NCBI GenBank assembly: GCA_018238155.1
Contig: JABCTZ010000012.1
Span: forward strand, 29,254 to 93,253
From: Candidatus Heimdallarchaeota archaeon
GTDB taxonomy: Archaea; Asgardarchaeota; Heimdallarchaeia; JABLTI01
Reading direction: 5' to 3'
DNA: 64,000 nt
Shown: piece by piece, positions 25,422 through 34,451 of the stretch
Numbering within the stretch: the stretch's first letter is position 1
How the letters are laid out: each line of letters starts with the position of its first letter
Notes under the pieces: generated by a model
What the model was told of the DNA's origin: nothing
Database searches by the model: none
What the model saw: only the letters and a program-made list of their open reading frames with translations
Translations under genes and position numbers: made by a program

Positions 25422-26879
25422 ATGACTGAAACACCAAAAATTAATCCAGAAGCACTTGCTAAGAGAGTATTTAAAACTGCAACAGAAGTTACTGGTCCCT
25501 TGTTATTTGTGGACCTGAAAGGCAAAGCAGGAGTATCCTATGGTGAAATCGCTCGAATAAAGCTCCCTAATGGAGAGATACGCTCTGGTCAAATTCTTGA
25601 AGTATCACGAGATATTGCTGTTGTGCAACTTTTCGAAGGCACTTCTGGAATGGATGTCGAAAAAACAACTGTTCAATTTCTTGGAGAAACAATGAAACTC
25701 CCTGTATCTAGTGATCTTCTTGGTAGAATTTTCGATGGTAGAGGTGAACCTCTTGATAAACAACCACCAATTATTGCTGTAGATGAGTGGCCTATAAATG
25801 GCTCCCCAATTAATCCATATGCCAGACAATATCCTCGTGAGTTTATACAAACAGGTATTTCATCTATTGATGGTTTGTTTACTCTTATTCGGGGGCAAAA
25901 ATTACCTATCTTCTCTGCAAGTGGTTTGCCACATAATGAAGTTGCAGCCCAAATTGCTAGGCAAGCTGCAGTATTAGGTGCTCAAGCTGATTTCGCGGTA
26001 GTCTTTGCTGCAATGGGAATCACAGCAGAAGAAGCACAATATTTTAGAAAAGAATTCGAAAAGAGTGGCGCACTTGATAGAGTAGTCCTTTTCTTGAATT
26101 TAGCAGATGATCCCGCTATTGAACGAATTCTTACTCCAAGGTTAGCTCTCACTGCTGCAGAATATCTTGCTTACGAATGTGATATGCACTTGTTGGTTAT
26201 TCTTACAGATATGACAAACTATGCAGAAAGTTTGCGCGAAATTGGTGCAGCAAGAGAGGAAGTCCCAGGTAGACGAGGCTTCCCTGGTTATCTTTATTCT
26301 GATTTAGCATCTATCTATGAACGTGCTGGAAGAATTAAAGGACGTAAAGGATCAATTACCCAGATGCCCATTCTTTCTATGCCAAATGATGACATGACGC
26401 ACCCAGTACCTGATTTATCTGGATATATTACAGAAGGACAAATTATTTTGGATCGAGGGTTGCATAGACGAGGTATCTATCCTCCAATAAACGTAGGACC
26501 TTCTCTAAGCCGGTTACAAAAAGAAGGTATTGGCAAAGGTTTAACGCGTAGAGATCATAGAGAATTAGCTGAACAATTATACTATGCGAATGCCCGGGGT
26601 AACGATTTACGTAATCTTGTTGCTGTAGTTGGAGAAGAATCTCTTACAGAAGAGGATCATCGTTTCTTGAAATTTGCTGATGAATTTGAACAAAAATTCC
26701 TAAAACAAGGACGAGATGAAAATAGAAACATCTTTGAATCTCTAGATATTGGTTGGGAATTACTTAAAATCTTCCCAAATCCAAAAAGAGAGTTAAAGCG
26801 TATTTCAGAAGAAACAATTGATTTCTTTCATTTGGAAAGACGTGATCCAAAAACAAATTACGATTCAAGAGAAGTCTAA
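25422..26879 (+). CDS. atpB: A-type ATP synthase/ATPase, regulatory subunit B
   Basis: This 485-residue protein is the non-catalytic subunit B. As expected, the P-loop is replaced by [22 protein letters not shown], while [18 protein letters not shown] and [22 protein letters not shown] are conserved. ATG 25422 with GGAG eight bases upstream is preferred over the in-frame GTG 25407 that overlaps the atpA stop. Subunit D, which normally follows, is missing here. Instead a decayed GalU-like remnant lies downstream. Confidence 0.97.
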   Translation: MTETPKINPEALAKRVFKTATEVTGPLLFVDLKGKAGVSYGEIARIKLPNGEIRSGQILEVSRDIAVVQLFEGTSGMDVEKTTVQFLGETMKLPVSSDLLGRIFDGRGEPLDKQPPIIAVDEWPINGSPINPYARQYPREFIQTGISSIDGLFTLIRGQKLPIFSASGLPHNEVAAQIARQAAVLGAQADFAVVFAAMGITAEEAQYFRKEFEKSGALDRVVLFLNLADDPAIERILTPRLALTAAEYLAYECDMHLLVILTDMTNYAESLREIGAAREEVPGRRGFPGYLYSDLASIYERAGRIKGRKGSITQMPILSMPNDDMTHPVPDLSGYITEGQIILDRGLHRRGIYPPINVGPSLSRLQKEGIGKGLTRRDHRELAEQLYYANARGNDLRNLVAVVGEESLTEEDHRFLKFADEFEQKFLKQGRDENRNIFESLDIGWELLKIFPNPKRELKRISEETIDFFHLERRDPKTNYDSREV

Positions 26880-27022
26880 TCTTTTAGTCCTCTCTAACTC
26901 TTTCTTTCTTTTTTTAGCTCTTTCTAGAATATTTTTGTCAGTAGTATACTTACAACAAAGACAATTATGAAAATATTCTCTTCTCTAAAAAAAATATCTA
27001 TATCAGCATTTGAACTGATGTT

Positions 27023-27292
27023 TTGGAGAGCAAAAGATTTGAAATATTCACTACCAGAACTTGGTTTGAAACCAGAATGTTACCTGTTATGAGAAAACTT
27101 GTTATTCAATATCTTATTGAAAACCTTGAAGAAGCAGGCTTTCGTGAAATTCTGATAATTACCAGTAAAAACAAACGAACAATCGATGCTCAGTTACAAC
27201 GAGGTCCTCTATTACTTGAGGATTTAAGACGAAGAAACAAATATCACAAAATGAAATTAGATATGATACCGTACATTTCCGTTTTATGCTAA
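27023..27292 (+). pseudogene. Remnant of a UTP-glucose-1-phosphate uridylyltransferase (GalU)-like gene
   Basis: An 89-codon frame matches only the N-terminal part of a GalU/RfbA-type nucleotidyltransferase. The segment MRKLVIQYLIENLEEAGFRE followed by ILIITSKNKRTID corresponds to the family's VDKPLIQYVVEEA...GIKEIIIVTGRGKRAIE. The signature loop GLGTRFLPATK...PKEMLPV is collapsed into WFETRMLPV, so the nucleotide-binding loop and linker are lost. The frame ends at TAA 27290-27292, where about 200 further residues would be needed. No good ribosome binding site or promoter is seen. It is best read as a gene remnant. Confidence 0.6.
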
Positions 27293-27383
27293 AGCGTTAA
27301 TTGTTATGTTTTTAAGATGAAAAAATCGGTCCTGAAATTAAAGACCATATTCTAAAATTAAATTTGAATAAGATTATTCTTTT

Positions 27384-28214
27384 TCACTTTTTTTCCTTAG
27401 AATCTGAGAGAATTGCTGTTCTATTTTTTTCTAGTAAATCAAGTGAATCATCGACTAAGTAGAAGCTGCCATCAACATTTACAATGTAAACTACTTCGTC
27501 CTGTAAGAATTCTTGTTGTTTGTGAACCGATTTCGCAGGAACTTTTTGAGGTGCAATTTGGTCTGGAATTTCTACTCTTATTAGTCCGCCTTCAGCGTTG
27601 ACTTTTATTGAGACAAATGCTTCTCGCCCTATGAAATCTTGTTTGGTAGGTAATCGATAAGTTAGTGTTTGTGAAATCTTCTTCCAAATGACATTAACAA
27701 TTATTGAGAGGATAATTGGTGAAAGTAAGGTTATGACCAACCTTAGATATGAATTCATGTTTGGTTCTTGCCAAAAGAGTAACAATCCTAACCCTCCAAA
27801 TGAAATTGAGAAAACTGCAAGTGAAAGCATTAATGGGGTTGACCCTCCTTTTTCAATATGGAATGGACCTACATCATATTCTAATGCATCTAAACTAACA
27901 TCATAATCTAAATCAATATCTTTGTCGATACTTACATCTTTATCTACAGAAAAGTCTTTGTCAATTGTGATATCCTTGTCAACGGTTAGATCTTTATCAA
28001 ACGAAATGTCATTGTCTACTGAAATATCTGCATCATGGTCGATATCATGGCTAAGACTATGGCTTGTACTAATTCCGAAAGTTACCAACACTAGTATAAC
28101 AACTACTGAACCAAAAATTAGAAATCCTATACAAAATCCTCGAAACCATTGTTCCCAAAGTAGCAAATCTGCTGCAAATAATAAATGAAACGTTTGTACA
28201 ATAAAGTTTAGCAT
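27384..28214 (-). CDS. NfeD/YqiJ-type membrane partner of flotillin with aspartate repeat
   Basis: This is a 276-residue membrane protein. One segment lies near residue 18-50 and two more at about 132-180. The C-terminal 80 residues form an OB-fold-like NfeD domain (FIGREAFVSIKVNAEGGLIRV). Between the first two hydrophobic parts sits a loop with repeated hexapeptides of the form x-x-V-D-K-D (SVDNDISFDKDLTVDKD and so on, about eight units). ATG 28214 is preferred; an open frame runs up to GTG 28301. It follows the flotillin gene on the same strand, the usual pairing, and probably assembles with it in membrane microdomains. Confidence 0.75.
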   Translation of the reverse strand: MLNFIVQTFHLLFAADLLLWEQWFRGFCIGFLIFGSVVVILVLVTFGISTSHSLSHDIDHDADISVDNDISFDKDLTVDKDITIDKDFSVDKDVSIDKDIDLDYDVSLDALEYDVGPFHIEKGGSTPLMLSLAVFSISFGGLGLLLFWQEPNMNSYLRLVITLLSPIILSIIVNVIWKKISQTLTYRLPTKQDFIGREAFVSIKVNAEGGLIRVEIPDQIAPQKVPAKSVHKQQEFLQDEVVYIVNVDGSFYLVDDSLDLLEKNRTAILSDSKEKK

Positions 28215-28333
28215 TTTTTTATTACCCAACTTGTATTTTTTCCTTTTTTGGTTTACTTTCCACTTTCTAAAAAAAAGTGTAAGGGAGAACCATTCCCCCA
28301 CGATTATTAACTAATCAGTTATGGATTACTTCT

Positions 28334-29557
28334 CTATTTAGTAGTGACGGTTTTCCTACCTTTTGGTAATGCTTTCTTTTTAGATTTCTTTGGAATTACT
28401 TCGACATCCTTAGACATAATTTTAGAAAAGTTAAGACTTTTACCTGTAATTTCTGGTAACACTGTTAGAAATGGTACAATGGATTCAGCAATACTTGAGA
28501 ATGCTTGTTGTCCATCACCCATCACAAACATTTTATCGACATTTAGGTGTGAATAAATCTCTGGGAGCATTTCAACAATTTTTAGTTGGAAGAATTTTGG
28601 ATCCGCTTGTGCTAATGATTTAACCTGCTCGAGAATACCATCTGCTTCAGCGATAAGCTTCTCCTTTACAGCTGCAGCTTCACCTTGAGCTTTTGCAATA
28701 AGCTGAGCTTTTTCTCCTTCAGCTATCCTGATCATTCTTTCGTATTCAGCATCAGCTTCAATGGTCACTTTTCTTCTTAAAGTATCCGCTGAAATTTCAG
28801 TTCTTTTCAATTCAAGTTTTTGTACTTCAATTTCTCTATTCTTAGAGACAGTTTGAATTTCTAATTGAACATTCTGTTCTTGTTTGCCTGTTTTTCGTGA
28901 AACTTCAAGGTCTCTTAATTGAGTAACTTCTTCCATTTCTGCTCTTCGAAGCCGTGCAATTTCTTCTTCAGCTATTTGTTTTGATGCTTCCAAGTTTGTT
29001 TTCAGAATTTTGTTTAATACTTCAACATCTCTAATTTCAACTGAAATGACTACAATACCCATATCGGCTAATAGGTCATGCAGCTCTTTAGATACTGCTG
29101 AAATGATTTCGCCACGCTCTCTGATAATAGCTTCTAAAGGCATGTTCGCACAAGTGGTACGAATGATGCTTTCTGCAGCATTTTTTATTATTGTCTCTAT
29201 ATAATCTGCATCTCTTTCCTTCCAGGACACAGCAGTAAAAGCTATTTCTGGTTTCATTACTTTCCAAAAAACGAAAGCATTTACAGAAACATCCTGAAAC
29301 TCTCTTGAAAGCACTTTTTCTTTTGCTTCTAAAAATGTTTGTTGAGTAGTAGTAGGTATGACTATAATTTCATCAATTATAGGCATTAGAACACATTTTC
29401 CACCTTTTCCAGCAGATTTTACTTTTCCATTTCTGAATCTAATTACATATTCATTAGTCTTAAATTTACGATATCTGCTAACGAAGAAAAATACAGCTAA
29501 TACCCCTAACCCACAAACTCCTGCAACTATAATAGCGATTGTAGTTTCGATTGCCAT
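28334..29557 (-). CDS. Flotillin/YqiK-like SPFH protein
   Basis: This 407-residue protein starts with one membrane segment (residues 5-27). An SPFH/band-7 domain follows at about 30-190 (FRNGKVKSAGKGGKCVLMPI and IKNAAESIIRTTCANMPLEAI). A long helical region rich in Glu, Ala and Lys comes next, with EIARLRRAEMEEVTQLRDLE and repeated AEGEKAQLIAKAQGEAAAVK. This is the architecture of flotillins, which oligomerise in membrane microdomains. The C-terminal tail is basic (KKSKKKALPKGRKTV). The gene directly downstream encodes an NfeD-type partner. Confidence 0.9.
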   Translation of the reverse strand: MAIETTIAIIVAGVCGLGVLAVFFFVSRYRKFKTNEYVIRFRNGKVKSAGKGGKCVLMPIIDEIIVIPTTTQQTFLEAKEKVLSREFQDVSVNAFVFWKVMKPEIAFTAVSWKERDADYIETIIKNAAESIIRTTCANMPLEAIIRERGEIISAVSKELHDLLADMGIVVISVEIRDVEVLNKILKTNLEASKQIAEEEIARLRRAEMEEVTQLRDLEVSRKTGKQEQNVQLEIQTVSKNREIEVQKLELKRTEISADTLRRKVTIEADAEYERMIRIAEGEKAQLIAKAQGEAAAVKEKLIAEADGILEQVKSLAQADPKFFQLKIVEMLPEIYSHLNVDKMFVMGDGQQAFSSIAESIVPFLTVLPEITGKSLNFSKIMSKDVEVIPKKSKKKALPKGRKTVTTK

Positions 29558-29823
29558 CTTATTTCAATTATTCCTTCAAAATTTGTTTAATATATAATTT
29601 ATTGGTGTAAAAGATTTTGTTTTTCAAATCTTTTTGCTTAGAAAAGACAAATTTTCATCTGAATCTTTTACTTAAGTAAATTATCTAGATACACATATAT
29701 AAATATTAACAATCCATTCATTAATTTAATGAAACATTTACTAAAATAAATAACTTATCAATTAAGAAAGTCCTTTTTCTAAATGATTGAAAAATTCTCA
29801 ACAAAAAAAAATAAGAAAAAAGT

Positions 29824-29844
29824 GAGATGAATATTTCTCATCTC
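29824..29844 (-). terminator. Hairpin terminator after the pilin gene
   Basis: GAGATGA (29824-29830) pairs with TCATCTC (29838-29844). Read on the minus strand the hairpin comes just after the pilin stop codon and is followed by ACTTTTTTCTTATTTTTTTT, a good T-run. Confidence 0.6.
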
Positions 29845-29849
29845 TGCTC

Positions 29850-30302
29850 TTAAAATGCTGGAGAGGTAATAGTACCATCTGCTGCAGTTAAAGTGATTTC
29901 GTAATTTGAAGATGTTGTAAGAGTACCTGACAATTGAATAACGAATTTTACCGTATTGCCTTGAGCTAACTCATATGGGGTAGTAAAATCAATTTCAGTT
30001 GTGCCAACAAAAACATGAATAGCAATATATGTATCAGTTGTATTGGTAACTGTAAAAGCTTCCAAATTTACAAAGGTTGCGGGTGCACCACCAATATTTT
30101 TTATTTCAAAATAAACACGATCGCTTGATCCTGATTGCAATCCATATGATAATGGACTAAGCTCTGACTTTTGTGCAAATAGTGGTACAACTACGAAATA
30201 AACAATTGCAGCTGCGGTGACTGTTAAAGCAATTAATAGAATTGTTGCAATAACAGGTGATACTCCTTTCTTTTTCTTTAGAATTATTTTTCCAAGTGAC
30301 AT
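29850..30302 (-). CDS. Archaeal type IV pilin-like protein
   Basis: This 150-residue protein has a class III signal peptide. A basic leader (LKKKKG) is followed by the cleavage region and the hydrophobic helix VSPVIATILLIALTVTAAAIVYF, the pattern of archaeal pilins. The remaining 105 residues are beta-rich and rich in Thr and Ser (VTNTTDTYIAIHVFVG), as expected for an exposed pilin head. Prepilin peptidase would cut after the glycine before VSP. No pilus ATPase or membrane platform gene lies nearby. Its promoter is surrounded by an unusual set of repeats. Confidence 0.85.
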   Translation of the reverse strand: MSLGKIILKKKKGVSPVIATILLIALTVTAAAIVYFVVVPLFAQKSELSPLSYGLQSGSSDRVYFEIKNIGGAPATFVNLEAFTVTNTTDTYIAIHVFVGTTEIDFTTPYELAQGNTVKFVIQLSGTLTTSSNYEITLTAADGTITSPAF

Positions 30303-30616
30303 TCTTAATCAACCATCCGTTTGATTTCAGCTTTATTATAATTTCTTTTTGTGCAAAAAAGCTGAAATCAAATACTAGATTTCAGTCAGTTACTGCGCAC
30401 TACTTACTATTTACCTTCCTAATTAAAGGATTTTCGTTCTGGCAAGTCAAAAAAAGGGCTATTTTTTCTATATTGATTTTTTTCAATCAGTAAATAAGAA
30501 TAATTTCGTTTATGGCGCATTGAAAAGTAATATAAACTATATGTTCGAATTGTGAGTAGGTAGATTATTACCGCCTTTAAGATTTGTCAAATCTGATTCA
30601 TTTGGAGTAGAATTTA
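30303..30616. other. Divergent intergenic region between pilin and the gene at 30617
   Basis: This 314-base gap holds two divergent promoters and the repeat set described at 30320-30385. A TATA-like AATATAAAC near 30528 would serve the plus-strand gene. No convincing small gene is seen in it. Confidence 0.5.
30320..30385 (-). promoter_or_regulatory. Operator-like triple repeat around the pilin core promoter
   Basis: TTTGATTTCAGCTTT (30320-30334) and its exact complement AAAGCTGAAATCAAA (30358-30372) form a 15-base inverted repeat. A third arm, GATTTCAG, lies at 30378-30385. Between the first two arms, on the minus strand, is AAATTATAATAAAG, a TATA-like box about 40 bases from the pilin ATG at 30302. 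A repressor or activator binding both arms would cover the promoter. Arms two and three can also form a hairpin followed by six T on the minus strand, so an attenuation role is the alternative. Confidence 0.5.
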
Positions 30617-31417
30617 ATGGGTATAAACGATCCTTACTCACCAAAACTTGCTGGAATAATTGTTTCGTCTTTTGAAGATAGAGGTCCGGATATCGTTTTT
30701 AATAATACTGAATTAGCTGATGATGAAGCTATGGTTTTAGCTATAAAAGGTATGACAGTTATTGGTATTGATAATCCACTGGATGTTATTGAAGATATAA
30801 ATGATGAAGAAGAGCGCAGAGCAACTATCCAACAATTTGGTCCATTTCCAATCAAAAGCCGTGATAATCTAAAAGCATTAGCAATTTCATTTGTTGTGAA
30901 GGCTGAAAAATCAGATGATTTAAGAATTATGACCTTTGGTCGTTTTTGTGTTATATTTTTAATTTATCATCAAGAACATACAAGACTAATGTTAGATTCA
31001 TATGGTTTAATTGAACCCTATTTTACTATTATAACTCGAGACCTTGTTTCTGACAAGGATTTAAATCCTACAAATCTTAGCAGTGTTTACCGTAGAATGA
31101 ATATGCTTTTCCAAGGTGTTTTACCGCGAGTATTTACAGTAACTGATAAAGGCGTAATCAAGGAATTAATTGGAAAGGAAATTATGCACAGAGATGTTTT
31201 TCTAATTGCTGATAAAAAGAAGAGCTCCCTATATACAATGCTAATTGACCCTGAAATGACTGTTTGGAGGAAACGAAAAATCTATCAATCTGCAGCAAAG
31301 CTCAATTCTAATCTCTATCGTCAAAAATTAACAATATCTACCGTAACAGAACTTGAAGAGATTTCAAATTTACTAAAACGGTACAACCTCTCTGTTGAAG
31401 GTATTTCTCTGGGATAA
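30617..31417 (+). CDS. Possible longin-like domain protein, unknown function
   Basis: This is a 266-residue soluble protein. It opens with LAGIIVSSFEDRGPDIVFN, followed by FGPFPIKSRDNLKALAISFVV and RFCVIFLIYHQEHTRLMLDS. The alternating strands and the late long helix recall longin/roadblock-type domains, which Asgard archaea carry in large numbers next to small GTPases. No GTPase gene is present nearby, and this reading rests on pattern alone. The second half (residues about 135-266) is alpha/beta with no motif I recognise. It converges with the DUF389 gene. Confidence 0.5.
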   Translation: MGINDPYSPKLAGIIVSSFEDRGPDIVFNNTELADDEAMVLAIKGMTVIGIDNPLDVIEDINDEEERRATIQQFGPFPIKSRDNLKALAISFVVKAEKSDDLRIMTFGRFCVIFLIYHQEHTRLMLDSYGLIEPYFTIITRDLVSDKDLNPTNLSSVYRRMNMLFQGVLPRVFTVTDKGVIKELIGKEIMHRDVFLIADKKKSSLYTMLIDPEMTVWRKRKIYQSAAKLNSNLYRQKLTISTVTELEEISNLLKRYNLSVEGISLG

Positions 31418-31439
31418 TTCATCAAAAATAGCTGATTTA

Positions 31440-31469
31440 GTTTTAGGTCTTTTTTCAATCACCTAAAAC
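31440..31469. terminator. Bidirectional hairpin between convergent genes
   Basis: GTTTTAGGT (31440-31448) pairs perfectly with ACCTAAAAC (31461-31469), with a T-rich 12-base loop. It covers the end of the DUF389 gene and lies after the gene ending at 31417, so it may end both transcripts. Confidence 0.5.
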
Positions 31470-32788
31470 CATTTTGTACAAGTATATTGTTTTCCTAATG
31501 TCATAGAATTAATTACCCAATCTGAAAATAAAAATTCTTTCTCCATATCAAAAGTCTGACTGAGAATAACAATGAGCTTGAGCCCTATAGAATGTCCAGA
31601 TTCTAGTTCTATATTTTCTTTAATATTATTATAAGTCGAGTTTTGAAGCGTTTTTGTTGCTAATACTCTAAGTGTGATATTTACACTATAAACAAAAATT
31701 CCTCCACTAATTACTACTGCTAAATCTTCTATTGAAGACGCCGGATCAACTTGAGATAGAATATCTATTGAGACATCAGTTGAAATTCTTTGGTATCGCC
31801 ATTGGCGACTAATTTGTACTGTGGTTTGAGTAATTGGTACGGCAACAACTAAGAGAATAAGTACCCAAGCAACTATTTGAGTTTTCATTGACCGCTTTGC
31901 TTTGACTTTCTTTACGGCTTGAGGTGACTCTACTTTTCGAATAATGAATACTAATAAGCACCCAAGCAAAACACAAGCAACATTTGTTACAAATAGAACC
32001 AAGCTTCCTAAAGCCGTGTCCCACTGAAACATTCCTATGGCAATACCGATGTTCACTGTCACCGGAAGTAGAGCTGCAGCAGCTGCAACTCCAATCAATA
32101 TTAGAGATGTACCACTCACAAAACAAATACCTGCTGTTAATCCTGAAGCAATTGCAATTATTAAATTGACAATGTTTGGTTCACCCCTGGCAATAATAAA
32201 TGCGCTTGGTTCATTTTGCGCCAATAGATTTGTTAATCCCACAGCAAATCCGATGAAAATGGAAATGAATACACCTATTCCCTCTGAAAGTAACCCTTCA
32301 CGCAAGATTTTCTGATTGGATGTAAGCGCTCCAAAAGCAATCCCAACAATTGGACCCATCAAGGGAGCAACTATCATTGATGCAATTAATGTAACGTTAT
32401 CATCTCCAATAAGACCCATGGCTGCGAGGATAGACGAAAGGACCGTCCAAGCAATAAAATTGAAATCAAGTTTTGATATAGAGTGAACTTTCTGTTCCAA
32501 TTCTTCGATAGAAATCCTTCTCAAAAATTTATCTTGTTTTCTCGTTCTGGTTCTAGGGATGGTCGCTTCAATTTCGGTAATAGTTATTCTCCCTTTTACT
32601 CTCCCGATACCTAAATCACTAAGATGATCTAAAACAAACCCTGTTCTAGTAGGAGTAACTGTTAATAGAATTAAACTATGGTCTGCTCCTTTGATATGTT
32701 CTATTTGTGAAGGAGAAACAACTTCAATGAGACCGGTTACAATATCATCACCTTCTGTTGCGGGAACAGTTACTTGGATTTGTTTCAT
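31463..32788 (-). CDS. DUF389 (TIGR00341-type) membrane protein
   Basis: This 441-residue protein has a soluble N-terminal domain of about 115 residues (VVSPSQIEHIKGADHSLILL). Around six or more membrane segments follow. The first carry the DUF389 hallmark LIASMIVAPLMGPIVGIAFG. A soluble C-terminal domain (residues about 330-441) completes it. The family is widespread in archaea and bacteria but its function is unknown; transport has been suggested. It is a single-gene unit, divergent from the HdrCB-like gene across a 277-base gap in which I see no convincing gene. Confidence 0.85.
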   Translation of the reverse strand: MKQIQVTVPATEGDDIVTGLIEVVSPSQIEHIKGADHSLILLTVTPTRTGFVLDHLSDLGIGRVKGRITITEIEATIPRTRTRKQDKFLRRISIEELEQKVHSISKLDFNFIAWTVLSSILAAMGLIGDDNVTLIASMIVAPLMGPIVGIAFGALTSNQKILREGLLSEGIGVFISIFIGFAVGLTNLLAQNEPSAFIIARGEPNIVNLIIAIASGLTAGICFVSGTSLILIGVAAAAALLPVTVNIGIAIGMFQWDTALGSLVLFVTNVACVLLGCLLVFIIRKVESPQAVKKVKAKRSMKTQIVAWVLILLVVAVPITQTTVQISRQWRYQRISTDVSIDILSQVDPASSIEDLAVVISGGIFVYSVNITLRVLATKTLQNSTYNNIKENIELESGHSIGLKLIVILSQTFDMEKEFLFSDWVINSMTLGKQYTCTKWF

Positions 32789-33065
32789 TTTTGAATCCTC
32801 AGAATAATTGACTAGTATTTGATGATAGTTTTACACTCTTTTATTTTTTGGGGAGCTCAATTCAATTGTAAAATGGTTTCTTTTGTGAGAAATTGTTTAA
32901 CAACATATCTTTTTGGAACAGTACTTGTAATTACTATTGGATTTTGTAATGCGTTGAATGTTTTTCTTTCTTCCAAGATATCAACAATTGGTCTCTCTAT
33001 TTTTCAATAGAACGGATAGAAAATATTAAACGGATTCAGTAAATAACAAACTTGTTCTGATAGAA

Positions 33066-34349
33066 ATGCGATACTATGAAAATTGTGACAAATGCAAAAA
33101 ATGCTTCCCATGTCCTGTGACAAACGGTGACAAAAACCAAGGAGCATATCCAATTACTCAAGGATATGGTGATGTTTGGTATTGTGCAAATTGCTTCTAC
33201 TGCGAAGATATTTGTCCTGATTATTCTCCCAGACAATATGCAATTGATTTACGAAGAACAACACAGCAATTTTCTGAAAGAACAATAGAACCAATCAAAA
33301 AATTGAGAAAATATGGTTTATTGTTTGATATCACTAAATCTTTGGATGAATATCGGCTTGACATAGGTCTACCCTCCATTTTGAAACCAAATGTCATTGA
33401 AGTTAATTTTCTTTATCAAACTATTTTGGATGAAAAAAGCTTACCTTTAGTAAAAATTCAGAAGAAATTAGTCTCGAGTAAGCTTGAAAAGAATCACAAA
33501 AAAGGTAAGATTGCACTTTTTTTAGGTTGTCTAATTCCATATCGAGTTCAAGACTATGAATTATCTGCAAGAAATTTGTTGAAAAAACTTGATATTGAAT
33601 ATCTTGATTTACCTTTTTCATGTTGTGGTTCTGTTATGACAGAATCTCAATCAGAAGAACTTTGGTTGACAATAGGTGCATATAACTTAGCCATAGCAGA
33701 ACAGTTAGATGTTAAAACTATTATTACTTTGTGTGGAGGTTGTACAGGTAATCTCAGAAGAATAAATGATGTCTTACTTGAAAATAGTAATAAATTGGAG
33801 AAAGTAAATGAACACTTGAGTAAGATTTCAAAAAGCTATTCTGGGAAAATCACTGTAAAACATCTTTCCGAATTCTTACTGGATAACAAAATAACTAATG
33901 ATATACAACATCTATTTAATCCTTCAAAAATTGAAAACCTTAAGCAAATATCTGCAGGGGTACAAATACCATGTCAAGTGATTCGTCCTGAAAAACAATC
34001 TCCAAATTCTCATCTTAAAACGAAGCTGCTAACTGATCTATTGAAATCGACTCAAATCAACCTTGTCAAATATCCTTATGAATTACTGTGTTGTGGTTCA
34101 TCGATATTAGCGTATGATGAACAATTAGCTTATAAAATTGCTAAGAAAAGAATCGATTCACTCCTAAAAAGGAATGTTGATGCGCTGATTCTTGGTTGTG
34201 GAAATTGTAGCATGAATTTCAGTGTTCACCTTTCAGAATATTCAACTGCTCGATTAGCAACATTATTCTTTACAGAAGTCCTTGATTATGCCTTAGGTTC
34301 CGATAATGAAAGAATAAATGAATTAATTACTAATAGAAAAATACCCTGA
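33066..34349 (+). CDS. HdrC/HdrB-like fused Fe-S protein (CCG domains)
   Basis: This 427-residue protein joins a ferredoxin-like N-terminus to two CCG domains. The N-terminus has CDKCKKCFPC and CANCFYCEDICP, which could hold one or two 4Fe-4S clusters, as in HdrC. The CCG domains carry SCCGSVMTE with CGGC (residues about 190-225) and LCCGSSILA with GCGNC (residues about 342-380), as in HdrB, glycolate oxidase GlcF and relatives. It should be an electron-transfer protein or disulfide-type reductase. No HdrA or hydrogenase gene is nearby, so its partner is unknown. Confidence 0.82.
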   Translation: MRYYENCDKCKKCFPCPVTNGDKNQGAYPITQGYGDVWYCANCFYCEDICPDYSPRQYAIDLRRTTQQFSERTIEPIKKLRKYGLLFDITKSLDEYRLDIGLPSILKPNVIEVNFLYQTILDEKSLPLVKIQKKLVSSKLEKNHKKGKIALFLGCLIPYRVQDYELSARNLLKKLDIEYLDLPFSCCGSVMTESQSEELWLTIGAYNLAIAEQLDVKTIITLCGGCTGNLRRINDVLLENSNKLEKVNEHLSKISKSYSGKITVKHLSEFLLDNKITNDIQHLFNPSKIENLKQISAGVQIPCQVIRPEKQSPNSHLKTKLLTDLLKSTQINLVKYPYELLCCGSSILAYDEQLAYKIAKKRIDSLLKRNVDALILGCGNCSMNFSVHLSEYSTARLATLFFTEVLDYALGSDNERINELITNRKIP

Positions 34350-34406
34350 AGTGCAATTAAGTAATTGCCACTTCGCTCTCCACAAATGCCTCTTCTTTCA
34401 TTTGTG
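34348..34406. terminator. Two adjacent hairpins between convergent genes
   Basis: GAAGTGCAATTA (34348-34359) pairs with TAATTGCCACTTC (34362-34374), leaving one bulged base. CACAAATG (34381-34388) pairs perfectly with CATTTGTG (34399-34406). They lie between the HdrCB-like gene and the convergent RIO2 gene and probably end one transcript each. Confidence 0.5.
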
Positions 34407-34451
34407 TGAAGAATTTTATTTTCTTGAATAAAAATGGTGTTAGCAATCCAA

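Noticed and set aside
27023..27292. Considered as ATPase subunit D after atpB
   Set aside because: The residues do not match the coiled-coil of subunit D; they follow the GalU pattern instead.
32819..33010. Open frame of 63 codons in the gap between the DUF389 and HdrCB-like genes
   Set aside because: No ribosome binding site, odd composition and no recognisable pattern; it fills a divergent promoter region.
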